From Fibrobacter sp. UWB10 (GTDB lineage Bacteria > Fibrobacterota > Fibrobacteria > Fibrobacterales > Fibrobacteraceae): 64,000 nt of DNA. The notes below the pieces were generated by a model, which was not told the origin of the DNA, searched no databases, and worked only from the letters and a program-made list of their open reading frames with translations. The position numbers and the translations under genes were made by a program. The DNA is taken from positions 62,001 to 126,000 of the forward strand of contig NZ_FXUE01000002.1 of the NCBI RefSeq assembly GCF_900182935.1. Direction: 5' to 3'. Positions 1 through 8,337 of the stretch are shown one piece after another (positions within the stretch are counted from its first letter, which is position 1; each line of letters opens with the position of its first letter).

Positions 1-115
1 CCTCATTGGTGGTTCCGCCTGCAGCAGAAACGCTTTCGCTATCGCCTCCGCAGCTTGCCCAGAAGAATGCGGTTGATGATAATAAGACTTTTTTCCAGTG
101 TTTGCGAATATTCAT
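1..115 (-). CDS. Lipoprotein, N-terminal fragment (cut by window edge)
   Basis: Only the first 38 codons are visible; the gene continues past the left edge. Reading leftward from the ATG at 113-115, the product begins MNIRKHWKKVLLSS, a basic n-region, followed by a hydrophobic stretch ending in FWASC, a plausible lipobox with Cys at residue 22, and then a small polar tail (GGDSESVSAAGG). This is the usual N-terminus of a secreted lipoprotein; nothing of the mature domain is visible, so no function can be given. A GAGGAG ribosome site (121-126) supports the start. The terminator at 143-168 separates it from the gene upstream on the same strand. Confidence 0.75.
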   Translation of the reverse strand, partial: MNIRKHWKKVLLSSTAFFWASCGGDSESVSAAGGTTNE

Positions 116-142
116 AAGTTCTCCTCAATTTTCTATAACATA

Positions 143-169
143 AAAATACCCTTTTGCGAGGGTATTTTC
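143..169 (-). terminator. Rho-independent terminator after the DUF4832-like gene
   Basis: A 10-bp stem (AAAATACCCT with its complement at 159-168) encloses a 6-base loop. The A/T ends give a U-rich tail on either strand. It lies just past the stop of the leftward gene at 218 and is the likely end of that transcript. Confidence 0.75.
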
Positions 170-217
170 TACAAAAAAATGTTTTTGGTATGGATTATTT
201 GTATAAAATTGTGTAAA

Positions 218-1738
218 CTAGCGTTTTAAAACGGGGTAATAGGCGCCTTTGGCTGCCTTTTCCGGAACATTGCGACCCTTGAGGTCGATTTTGCCTGCTC
301 GAGCCTTGCCGATATTGCCGCTGTTTAGAATGCGAGCCCCAGCAATGGCTGTCGTTCCGTTTTCGTCAAGGAGGCCTTCAATCGGCTTTGCGCTACCGTC
401 GAGGCTTGCCTTGTAGGGAATAGTTGCGTCTTTCAGAATCTTGTCGCTGGTAATGGAAACTTCGGGCGATTCGCTATCGCCGATTTGGATGCCCGCTACA
501 GTAAAGGTTGCTTCTTTGCCAGGCAAGAGTCCCTTGAGCGATTTTTCGCTGCGCACTCCCTTCACGGTTACGTAGGCGTTGTGGTACAGCGGGGCGATGC
601 CGATGTTTTTCACGCGAACGGCTGCAGAAATCTTGTTGACCGCATAGCCCGTGACTGCGAACTTGTAGCCCGCATAGGAACTGGCCTCGTACACGCGCTC
701 CTTGGTGGCGTAACTGCCTTCGGGTGCATCGTTACCTATCACGTAGGTCATGTGGTACTTGGCGGCGGCATCTTCCCAGGTGACGCCGTAAAGGCCTGCG
801 GGGTTCAAGAATTCGTGCTGGTCCTTGTCTTCGTAATAGCTGATTTCACCGCCGGCGGGCGATGTCTTCCAGCGGTCCGTGCCGATGGCCTGCCAGTTCT
901 TTTCGTTGTCGCCATCGCCCTGTGAAATGTCGTGTTCCTTGTGCATGAAGGAGTCGTCGAACAGGCCGAATTTGAGCCCGAGCAATGTCTTGTTGCCGGC
1001 GATGGGCGTGTATTTTTTATCGGCGGCGTCTATGGAAATGCTCCACGGGGTTTCTTTGAACAAACTATCGAGATGCGTCAGGAATTCGCTCTGGTAACCC
1101 TTGCCTGCAAAGTTCGTATCTAGCTTGAGCGTCGTGCCGTAAATGTGGTATTCGGCCCAGTGTCCGAAACCTGCCTGCACAAAAGCGATGCGTGGATCCT
1201 TGTCGTATTTCGCAGAAAAGTCGGTGTAGAACTGCTTGTAGAACCACTGGAGTTCCTTGTTGCTCCAGTCGGCATAATACGTGGGGCCGTCGCCGCCCGG
1301 GTCTTCGGAATACGTCTCGGTGTAGGACTTGTTCGCCTTGATGTAGTTGGGGACTGCGGTGGCGCCCTTTACCTTCTCGGTGCAGCCCGATGCGTTCGTG
1401 ATGGTTTCGCTTGGGTACTCGATGCGGAACCGCACGATGGCCTGGTGCCCGCGGCTCGCGATATCGTCGAGCATCTTTTCGAAACTGCTCCAGTCGTAGT
1501 CAATCTTGTCGTCGGTCTTGCCCTTCACCACGGCGCAGGGGAGACAGTACGAGAATTCGAGCGAAATGGAACCCTGCAAATTCTTTTGGCTCTTGGCCTG
1601 GTCGGGCCAGAACACGATTCCCTTCATGGGTTCGAGTGATTCGATTTCTTTTTTGAGCGCGACGGAACGATCCGCCGCGAACGCCGCTGTTGCCAATAAT
1701 GCAACCGCGCTACCTGCGATTATCAAATTCTTCTTCAT
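218..1738 (-). CDS. Secreted DUF4832-like TIM-barrel protein with Fibrobacter-type C-terminal tail
   Basis: A 506-residue exported protein. The ATG at 1738 is preferred over a GTG two codons upstream because an AGGAG ribosome site lies 5-6 bases before it and a clean signal peptide follows (MKKNLIIAGSAVALLATAAFA). The mature part carries EPMKGIVFWP near residue 36, IVRFRIEYP near 105 and AFVQAGFGHWAEYH near 190. These resemble DUF4832/DUF4874 proteins, which look like catalytic TIM barrels of glycoside-hydrolase type, but no substrate can be read from the sequence. The last 20 or so residues (DLKGRNVP, then KAAKGAYYPV) nearly match the end of the GH18 protein encoded 76 bases upstream. The two are probably co-transcribed and exported by the same route. 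The family call is moderate; the secretion call is strong. Confidence 0.75.
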   Translation of the reverse strand: MKKNLIIAGSAVALLATAAFAADRSVALKKEIESLEPMKGIVFWPDQAKSQKNLQGSISLEFSYCLPCAVVKGKTDDKIDYDWSSFEKMLDDIASRGHQAIVRFRIEYPSETITNASGCTEKVKGATAVPNYIKANKSYTETYSEDPGGDGPTYYADWSNKELQWFYKQFYTDFSAKYDKDPRIAFVQAGFGHWAEYHIYGTTLKLDTNFAGKGYQSEFLTHLDSLFKETPWSISIDAADKKYTPIAGNKTLLGLKFGLFDDSFMHKEHDISQGDGDNEKNWQAIGTDRWKTSPAGGEISYYEDKDQHEFLNPAGLYGVTWEDAAAKYHMTYVIGNDAPEGSYATKERVYEASSYAGYKFAVTGYAVNKISAAVRVKNIGIAPLYHNAYVTVKGVRSEKSLKGLLPGKEATFTVAGIQIGDSESPEVSITSDKILKDATIPYKASLDGSAKPIEGLLDENGTTAIAGARILNSGNIGKARAGKIDLKGRNVPEKAAKGAYYPVLKR

Positions 1739-1814
1739 ACACACTCCTGTCGGGAATACCCGTTATTCTAAATCTATCGTGTTGAAAGGCTTGAGTCAAG
1801 TAAAAAATATGAAC

Positions 1815-3023
1815 TTATTTCCCGTTTACCGGATAATATGCCCCGCGTGCGGCTTTTGGGGGAACATTACGCCCTTTAAGATCGGTGGCGCGGGTTTTGC
1901 GCCTGTCATTGCTCATAGCTTTGCCGTAGTGAGGCCTAATGGCTGCGTTCGCGTACTGCAGAGCGATGTAGATGCTGTCGAGGATTGGGTTGCCTGTACC
2001 TTCGATGTAGTCGTGCGAGACTTCCCACACCATGATGCCCGCGTAGCCGTTTTCCTTGACCCAGCGGGATTTGATGGCAGAGGAATGCGGGTCTTCAAAG
2101 GTAACGTAGCCGGTGGATGATACGCCGTAGGGTTCTACGGCGACGCTGTCGTAGAAATATTCCCAGTCGGTGTTCTTGACAATATCCTTGTAGGCGACTT
2201 GCTTTGCAGAACCCTTGGTAAAATCAGTGCCCGGGCCTGTGGCACCCTTGAATTCAAACCCGAACGAGGGTATTCCGAAGACCATTTTTTCGGTAGGAAC
2301 GCCACGCTCTTTCCAATAATCACGCGTTTCTTCCCACGACCAGGTGGTGTAACCTTCGTGCGGGTAGAGTGGCGAATCGAACATGGCTTTTTCATCCCAG
2401 TCGCCAGTCATGTCGTAGGTCATGAATCCGAACCAGTCCAAATTTTTCACGAGCACTTCGGGCGTAAACCATTTGCCATAATAGGGCGAGCAGGGGAGCG
2501 CTGCTGAAAGGCTCTTGTCTTTTGGGAGCGCTTCGCGAAGTTCGGTGAGCAACTTGCTGTAGGCAATCGTGTCGGCTTCGGGCGGTTTGTATTCCCATTC
2601 CCAGTCCATGTCGAGACCGTCCAGGTTGTGGTCGGCAACGAACTGCACGAGGTTTGCAATGAATTTTCCACGGAGAGCGTCATCTGATGCGACGGGGACG
2701 AAGTTCTCGCTTTGTCCGCCACCGCCGAGCGAGACGATCACCTTGGTGCCTACGGCATGCGCAAGCGTTACCATAGAATCAAGTGCGCTCGGGTCGTCTG
2801 CGGCATCACCTTTGAGTGAACCGTCCGTATTTGGCGTGATAAAGCTCCACAGTACATGAGTCAATTTGTCATACGGCACTTTGTCTACCGTGTAGGCGGG
2901 TTTATGCCATTTTCCCCAATCGGGGTAGTAGCCAATGAACAGGGGGGCTGCCCATGCCGTAGAAATTCCGGCGATGCCCAAAAGGGCGGCGGTAAACATT
3001 TTTCCGATTTTGACTCTCTTCAT
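1815..3023 (-). CDS. Secreted glycoside hydrolase family 18 (chitinase-like)
   Basis: A 402-residue enzyme expected to cleave beta-1,4 linkages between N-acetylglucosamine units. The start at 3023 gives a signal peptide (MKRVKIGKMFTAALLGIAGI, cleaved after AWA); a start 22 codons upstream would add a charged extension and is unlikely. The GH18 signature DGLDMDWEWE lies near residue 130 with the catalytic Glu as the last residue of DMDWE, and VIVSLGGGG (near 95) is the conserved SxGG strand. FGFMTYDMTGDW and GIMVWEVSHD fit the later barrel strands. The C-terminus repeats the DLKGRNVP / GAYYPV tail of the downstream gene. Substrate could be chitin, peptidoglycan-derived glycans or host N-glycans; the sequence does not decide. 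Confidence 0.93.
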   Translation of the reverse strand: MKRVKIGKMFTAALLGIAGISTAWAAPLFIGYYPDWGKWHKPAYTVDKVPYDKLTHVLWSFITPNTDGSLKGDAADDPSALDSMVTLAHAVGTKVIVSLGGGGQSENFVPVASDDALRGKFIANLVQFVADHNLDGLDMDWEWEYKPPEADTIAYSKLLTELREALPKDKSLSAALPCSPYYGKWFTPEVLVKNLDWFGFMTYDMTGDWDEKAMFDSPLYPHEGYTTWSWEETRDYWKERGVPTEKMVFGIPSFGFEFKGATGPGTDFTKGSAKQVAYKDIVKNTDWEYFYDSVAVEPYGVSSTGYVTFEDPHSSAIKSRWVKENGYAGIMVWEVSHDYIEGTGNPILDSIYIALQYANAAIRPHYGKAMSNDRRKTRATDLKGRNVPPKAARGAYYPVNGK

Positions 3024-3165
3024 GTTCTGAAAATAACTTTTTTTGGGGCTAATTTTCCCAAACTCCCTAATAAATGCAAAAAAAGGCATTTTTGTTGTTG
3101 TGTATTACATCACGTAAACAATCTTTTGTCTTTGAATTACAATGAGGGGTGTATATCTTTATGGT

Positions 3166-6100
3166 ATGAAGACCAAGAATTTACTTTTTTTGAATGTATG
3201 GCTTTCGTTGGTCTTGGCGAGTGTGGTGGCTTGCTCAGACAGTAGCAGTTCTGGAACAGATCCAGAATTTCCTGAACCCGGTTCTGATGTTCCGGGTGAT
3301 TCGTTGGTTATAGGTGATGACAATCAGCCGATTCCAGGACTGAGTTCTGCGATTGTCGATGATCCGCAAAATCCTCAGGTCGGTTTGTCGTCATCTTCTA
3401 AAAAAGATGATTCTCACGAAGGCCCGCTCCCTGGTGAAGACCCGGGCATGGTCGCCGTAGATACGACAGTGCCTTTTGTGGGCAATTTCCCGGTGATTTT
3501 CTCTGAAGTTTCGCCTTCGAATGCAAACTTTAAAGATAATGATGGCAATGACCCCGGTTGGCTCGAACTCTACAATACGAGTGATGCTCCGGTAAGTTTG
3601 AAGGGTGTAGCCTTGAGTAACGATGTCAAGTACCCGCGCCGTTGGGTCTTTGGCAATGCGACTATTCCTGCCAAGAGCCACATGATTGTGTTCCTTTCGG
3701 GCAAGAACTATGCCGACTATATTCCGCCTTCTGATTCCGTGAACATGATTACTACGGAATGTTCTTCCGAAGTTTCTAGTGGTACGGGCATGTGGGGCGG
3801 CGGCTTTGATTTCGGCGATTTTGGTGGCATCGGTGGTGGAATGGGCGACTTTGGCGGTGGTGTCGGTGGCGCTGGCGCAGGTATCGGCGGTACTACGGGA
3901 AATACCGGAAATGCCGAAAATCTGCCCGGACAGTCTTCGCTTTGCTTTAATGAAGGCGGCGTGAACCAGGTTGGCGCTGTCATGAAGGTGGCGCAGGGCG
4001 GCACGTATACGCGTGTAGTCGTCAATTCTGGCTCTGCAAAACTTGGTAATGCCGACCAGCTTGTGATTCGCGGCTTTATCACCAAGACCCACAAGATTCG
4101 TGTGAATTTTAAAGAAGGCAATGATATCAGCGCTTGGACTGGCAAGAATCTTCGCGGTACAGGCGATTCGTCGACGGTGTATTACGTGCGCCTCGGCGAC
4201 AATGCTGCCGATATCAAGCGTAGCAATGTGACTGCGACGACTTTCGCGACCGAAACACAGGGCTCTGAATCGACAACCATCAAGGTAACCTCTTACATAG
4301 CTCGCAAGCGCGGCCATGAACCGCATACGACATTCAAGGCCGAAGACCAAGGTGGCGCTCTTTACTTGGTGAGCGAAACAGGTGTGCTTGACTCCGTGCG
4401 CTATTCTGCAGTGCCTACAGGTGCATCTTGGTCTCGCGATGCTGCTGGCAAATGGGGCTTTGCAACGCCTTCGCCTTATGGCAATACTGTGGGCGAAGTG
4501 TTTGCAATACAGGCTCAGACTAACGAAGTGAATATTCCGGCTTCCGGATTCTATTCGTCCCCGGTATCGGTCACCTTCCCAGCTGGCACTCGCTGCGAAC
4601 AGGGTGGTACTGCGCCGACGGAAAATTCTCCTGTAGTCGATCAGACTCTGAATATCAGCGCTACGACAGTGCTCCGTTGCCGTGTGTTTGCGGCAGGTTC
4701 CTACCCGAGCGAAGAAGTGATTCGTACATACGTATTCGAAACGCAACCGTCTATTGCAACCTTGTTTGTAACGACTGATCCGCTTTCGATGTTCAGCCCT
4801 GATACAGGCCTTTACATGACAGGTAATGGTGCTGCCATGATGGATCCGAAGAAGGGCGCAAACTTCTGGAGTAACCGCGAACTCCCCGTGTATGTAGAAC
4901 TCTTTGAGCCGAACAAACCGCAGACTCCTGCATTCGGAATCATGGGCGACTACAAGATTTCGGGCCAGTACAGCCGTGCCAAAGAAAAGAAGTCGTTCTC
5001 GATTACCTTGCGCGAAGAATACGGCGATAAACGCCTCAAGTATTCGCTGTTCCCGGATTATCCCGAACTCAAAAAATTCAAGGCTTTCTCGCTCCGTAAT
5101 TTCGGTAATAATTGCGGTAATGACTATGTGCGCGACCGCATAGGAACTCAGATGACGGAAGGCTTGGGCGTCGATTACCAGCACGGGCGTTACGTGGTTG
5201 TATTCTATAACGGCAAGTATTACGGCTTGCATGATTTGCGTGAACGCAACAACGAATATTTCTACGAAACTAGGTATGGTCTCGACCCGAATGACATCGA
5301 CTTGATTGATGCGACAAACGAAGCGTCTACGGGTTCGGCAACTGATTACTTGGCTATGCTTGATTGGCTCCAAAGCAATGAACTCACAAGCGATGCCAAC
5401 TACCAGAAAATTGCGGACCAGATTGATGTCGACAACTACATGAATTACATGCAGGCCGAAATGTTCTTGAATAATGGCGACTGGCCGCACAACAATATGA
5501 AAAAGTGGCGTGTCGCAAGCCAGAAGAGCAAATGGAAATGGTTCCTGTACGATGTTGACTTTGGCTTTGGCGTGTCTTACAATACGCAGAATAGCAACGT
5601 GTTCAGCTATGTCACAAACCGTAACGGAACAAATGGCATGGGTATGATGCCGGGCATGGGTGGCGGCCAGCAGTCTGGTGGCTCTATCTCGGAACACACG
5701 ATTCTCATGATTCGCCTGCTCGAAAACGAAAACTTCAAGAAGGCGTTTATCAACCGCTTCTGCGTGCTTTTGTCGATGAACTTCTCTGCAGACCGTCTTG
5801 TAAAGCAAATCGATGATTTGCAGGCGCAGGTGCAGTCCGAAATGAATCGTGACATTGAATTCTGGGGTTTTGACGCTAGCTCTTACAGCAGCAATCTCGA
5901 AAGGATTAAGTCCTTTGCGCAGAGCCGCCAGCAGACTATCATGAGCGAAATGCAACAGTACTTTAGCTTGGGCGAACCTGCCGCGGTCACACTTTCGTCG
6001 CAGGGCTCGGGCAAGATTTTGGTGCATAACTTGGCGCTTGACCAAAGCTCGATGGCGGTGAACTTCTTCCGCGATGTTCCGGTGACTGTAACCGCCGAGG

Positions 6101-6204
6101 CAAATGCTGGCGCCGTGTTCAGTGGTTGGAGCGACGGTGTTCAAGAAGCGACCCGAACCTTTAACCCTGGCGAAGTGACGACCATCACTGCAACATTTAA
6201 GTAA
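3166..6204 (+). CDS. CotH-family lipoprotein with lamin-tail and InlB-type repeat domains
   Basis: About 1012 residues. The ATG at 3166 starts a lipoprotein signal ending VVAC; an in-frame ATG at 3142 would add eight residues before it. Order of domains: polar Ser/Pro/Asp linker (20-100); lamin-tail-like domain (FPVIFSEVSPSNANF, GWLELYNTSD) interrupted by a very Gly-rich stretch near 210-250; a chitobiase-C-like beta domain (VNIPASGFYSSPVSVTFP) near 450; a CotH kinase-like domain about 540-860 (GDYKISGQYSR, FKAFSLRNFGNN, DYVRDRIG, YYGLHDLRERNNEYF, WKWFLYDVDFGFG); and a C-terminal InlB B-repeat-like domain (FSGWSDG). CotH proteins of spores are protein kinases; the role in Gram-negative surface lipoproteins is unclear, though carbohydrate-active roles are often suggested. 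A TATATC box lies only about ten bases before the start. Confidence 0.9.
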   Translation: MKTKNLLFLNVWLSLVLASVVACSDSSSSGTDPEFPEPGSDVPGDSLVIGDDNQPIPGLSSAIVDDPQNPQVGLSSSSKKDDSHEGPLPGEDPGMVAVDTTVPFVGNFPVIFSEVSPSNANFKDNDGNDPGWLELYNTSDAPVSLKGVALSNDVKYPRRWVFGNATIPAKSHMIVFLSGKNYADYIPPSDSVNMITTECSSEVSSGTGMWGGGFDFGDFGGIGGGMGDFGGGVGGAGAGIGGTTGNTGNAENLPGQSSLCFNEGGVNQVGAVMKVAQGGTYTRVVVNSGSAKLGNADQLVIRGFITKTHKIRVNFKEGNDISAWTGKNLRGTGDSSTVYYVRLGDNAADIKRSNVTATTFATETQGSESTTIKVTSYIARKRGHEPHTTFKAEDQGGALYLVSETGVLDSVRYSAVPTGASWSRDAAGKWGFATPSPYGNTVGEVFAIQAQTNEVNIPASGFYSSPVSVTFPAGTRCEQGGTAPTENSPVVDQTLNISATTVLRCRVFAAGSYPSEEVIRTYVFETQPSIATLFVTTDPLSMFSPDTGLYMTGNGAAMMDPKKGANFWSNRELPVYVELFEPNKPQTPAFGIMGDYKISGQYSRAKEKKSFSITLREEYGDKRLKYSLFPDYPELKKFKAFSLRNFGNNCGNDYVRDRIGTQMTEGLGVDYQHGRYVVVFYNGKYYGLHDLRERNNEYFYETRYGLDPNDIDLIDATNEASTGSATDYLAMLDWLQSNELTSDANYQKIADQIDVDNYMNYMQAEMFLNNGDWPHNNMKKWRVASQKSKWKWFLYDVDFGFGVSYNTQNSNVFSYVTNRNGTNGMGMMPGMGGGQQSGGSISEHTILMIRLLENENFKKAFINRFCVLLSMNFSADRLVKQIDDLQAQVQSEMNRDIEFWGFDASSYSSNLERIKSFAQSRQQTIMSEMQQYFSLGEPAAVTLSSQGSGKILVHNLALDQSSMAVNFFRDVPVTVTAEANAGAVFSGWSDGVQEATRTFNPGEVTTITATFK

Positions 6205-6211
6205 GCAAATA

Positions 6212-6237
6212 AGCTCGGCCTTGGCCGAGCTTTCTTG
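6212..6237 (+). terminator. Terminator after the CotH gene
   Basis: Inverted repeat GCTCGGCC, TT, GGCCGAGC (6213-6230) followed by TTTCTT, eight bases past the CotH stop. Confidence 0.9.
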
Positions 6238-6270
6238 TATATTGTAACTAGGATTTAGCGGTTTAATTTC

Positions 6271-6278
6271 TATATTTA
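6271..6278 (+). promoter_or_regulatory. -10-like TATATTTA box of der
   Basis: TATATTTA ends seven bases before the der ATG at 6285. If it works as a -10 element, transcription would begin at or within a few bases of the start codon, giving a leaderless or nearly leaderless mRNA. The same TATATTT core precedes several other genes in the window (13742, 24287, 29701, 56244). Confidence 0.5.
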
Positions 6279-6284
6279 CATGCG

Positions 6285-7727
6285 ATGAAATTACCTGTCG
6301 TATGTATTGTTGGACGCCCGAACGTGGGCAAGTCCTCTCTTTTTAACCGAATCTTGGGGCGTCGTGCCGCAGTCGTTTCTGACCGCGACGGCGTGACCCG
6401 CGATAGGCATTACCAGACGGCCAATTACAAGGGCCATGAATTTACGGTGGTCGATACCGGCGGATTCTTGCCGGACGATTCCATCGACGTGCTTGCCGAT
6501 AGCGTGCGCACGCAGATTTTTAACGCCGTCGAAGAGGCCGACCTGGTGCTCTTTATGGTCGATGTTCGCGTGGGCATTACCAAACTCGACGAACAGTTTG
6601 CCCGTATGGTCCGCAAGCTCGACAAGAAGGTGATTCTTGTGGCGAACAAGAGCGAAAACGGTGCCGACCGTCAAGAAAGTTACGAGTTCCTGAAACTTGG
6701 CTTTGGCCTCCCGCGTACCATCAGTGCGCTCACGGGCTATGCCTGCCTTTCTTTGATGGACGAAGTCGTTGCCGTGCTCCCGACGCCTGTGCGTGGTGAA
6801 CGCCGCGAAGAACGCCCGATTCGCTTTGCTATTCTCGGTCGCCCGAATGCCGGTAAGAGCACGCTCTTGAACCGCTTGCTGAATGAAGACCGCGCCGTGG
6901 TGTCCGATATTCCGGGTACAACGCGCGATTCCATTGACTGCGACTTTGCGGTCGATGGTCAGAAGTTCGTGGTGACTGATACGGCTGGCCTTCGCAAAAA
7001 GGCTAAGGTCGAAGACGAAGTCGAAATTTTCAGCAACATGCGTACGCTCGAAAGTATTCGCCGCTCCGATGTGTCGGTACTCATGGTCGACTGTACGCGT
7101 GGTCTCGAAGTTCAGGACTTCCGCATTATTACCGAAATCCGCAAGGCGGGCAAGGGCTTGGTGCTTGTGCTCAACAAGTGGGATATTTTCCCGGACAAGA
7201 CCGAAAAGTCCTTTGACCACATGGTCAAGGACATGCTCGAACGCGAACCGATGCTTGAATACGTGCCGATTATTTCGGCAAGCGCCAAGGAAGGCCAGCG
7301 TGTAAACCGCATTGTGCAGGCTATTCAGACGGTGTATGCCAACTGTCGTCGCGTGCTTGGCCGCGACCGTGTGGCGCAAGCCTTTGCAAGTTTCTTGGAA
7401 AAGAATCCAGTGCCGAGCCAGAACGCCCGCGTGGTACAGCTCACTCGCGCCTGCCAGATTATGGTGGAACCGCCTGTGATTGCGATTGAAACTCGCACGC
7501 CGGAACTGGTGGCCGATTCTTACAAGCGTTACTTGCTCAAACAGTTTTACGAAGAATTCCAGCTGCAGGGTGCGCCCCTCCGCTTGAACTTCGACCAGAA
7601 ATTAACCCTTAGAAAGGATGAAGATCTTGAACAGTTTACTGAGTCTTCCAATAGCGTACTTGCTGGGGTCAATCCCCAGCGCGATCTGGATCGCAAAAAT
7701 CGCAAAGGGAAAGTCGTTCGACATTAG
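6285..7727 (+). CDS. der: Ribosome biogenesis GTPase Der (EngA)
   Basis: Essential GTPase for assembly of the large ribosomal subunit. Its hallmark, two consecutive G domains, is clear: GRPNVGKSS near residue 10 with DTGG and NKSE, then GRPNAGKST near 185 with DTAG near 230 and NKWD near 300. A KH-like domain follows and ends around LRLNFDQK (near 432), where most Der proteins stop. This protein carries about 45 further residues, highly charged, and these overlap the start of plsY by 110 bases. It heads a der-plsY-gpsA cluster. No ribosome site is seen before the ATG, in keeping with the very close TATATTTA box. Confidence 0.96.
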   Translation: MKLPVVCIVGRPNVGKSSLFNRILGRRAAVVSDRDGVTRDRHYQTANYKGHEFTVVDTGGFLPDDSIDVLADSVRTQIFNAVEEADLVLFMVDVRVGITKLDEQFARMVRKLDKKVILVANKSENGADRQESYEFLKLGFGLPRTISALTGYACLSLMDEVVAVLPTPVRGERREERPIRFAILGRPNAGKSTLLNRLLNEDRAVVSDIPGTTRDSIDCDFAVDGQKFVVTDTAGLRKKAKVEDEVEIFSNMRTLESIRRSDVSVLMVDCTRGLEVQDFRIITEIRKAGKGLVLVLNKWDIFPDKTEKSFDHMVKDMLEREPMLEYVPIISASAKEGQRVNRIVQAIQTVYANCRRVLGRDRVAQAFASFLEKNPVPSQNARVVQLTRACQIMVEPPVIAIETRTPELVADSYKRYLLKQFYEEFQLQGAPLRLNFDQKLTLRKDEDLEQFTESSNSVLAGVNPQRDLDRKNRKGKVVRH

Positions 7728-8295
7728 AGATTACGGCTCCAAGAATGCGGGCCTTACCAACACGTTCCGCGTGCTCGGCTGGAAACCCGCACTCCCGGTG
7801 GTGTTTATGGACTTGATCAAGGGTATCCTTGGTCCGTGGATTGCCATGAAGATGTGTGAAGCCCAGGTGGCTGCCGGTGGCGCTGACTATTCTCACTGGG
7901 TGCCGCTTGTTGCAGGCCTCCTGGTGATTCTGGGTCACAGCTTTACTTGCTTTGCCGGATTCCGCGGCGGTAAGGGTGTACTTGCGGCCTTGGGCGTGTT
8001 CCTTGCCCTTTGTCCGATTACGGCACTTAGCGCTTTTGGCGTGTGGATTATTTTCACGTTTGCCTCGAAGTATGTATCGGTGGGTAGTATTGCGGCCTGT
8101 GTCGCTCTTGGCGTGTTTGCCGTAATGGGCTACCTCAAGCTGCCGTTCCCGCCCGATGACATTAACTTGGGATTGATGATTACCAGCCTTATCGTGGCTG
8201 TTTTCGTGATTGTGAAGCACAAATCCAACATCAAGCGCCTTATGAATGGCACTGAAAACGGTTTTGGCAGCAAACGCAAGACTCCGAAGGCATAA
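7618..8295 (+). CDS. plsY: Glycerol-3-phosphate acyltransferase PlsY
   Basis: Integral membrane enzyme that transfers the acyl group from acyl-phosphate to glycerol-3-phosphate, the first step of phospholipid synthesis. Family motifs are present: AYLLGSIPSA at the N-terminus, GSKNAGLTN (phosphate-binding loop, near 40), GHSFTCFAGFRGGKGV (near 100) and several hydrophobic helices. The ATG at 7618 lies inside the end of der. The only good ribosome site, AAAGG (7613-7617), touches that ATG but stands nine bases before an in-frame TTG at 7627, so TTG may be the true start (three residues shorter). gpsA, which makes its substrate, follows 42 bases later. Confidence 0.95.
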   Translation: MKILNSLLSLPIAYLLGSIPSAIWIAKIAKGKSFDIRDYGSKNAGLTNTFRVLGWKPALPVVFMDLIKGILGPWIAMKMCEAQVAAGGADYSHWVPLVAGLLVILGHSFTCFAGFRGGKGVLAALGVFLALCPITALSAFGVWIIFTFASKYVSVGSIAACVALGVFAVMGYLKLPFPPDDINLGLMITSLIVAVFVIVKHKSNIKRLMNGTENGFGSKRKTPKA

Positions 8296-8337
8296 TTATT
8301 GTAGATTATAGGAAAAAGTGATAGGCGAGGATTAATT

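Noticed and set aside
3142-3165. Upstream ATG as start of the CotH lipoprotein
   Set aside because: It would put eight residues before the signal peptide and would overlap the likely TATATC promoter box.
3391-6144. A 917-codon open frame on the - strand opposite the CotH gene
   Set aside because: It is the mirror of a long, well-recognised gene; its translation is His/Arg/Ile-rich with no domain, ribosome site or signal. Codon bias of the real gene keeps the antisense frame open.
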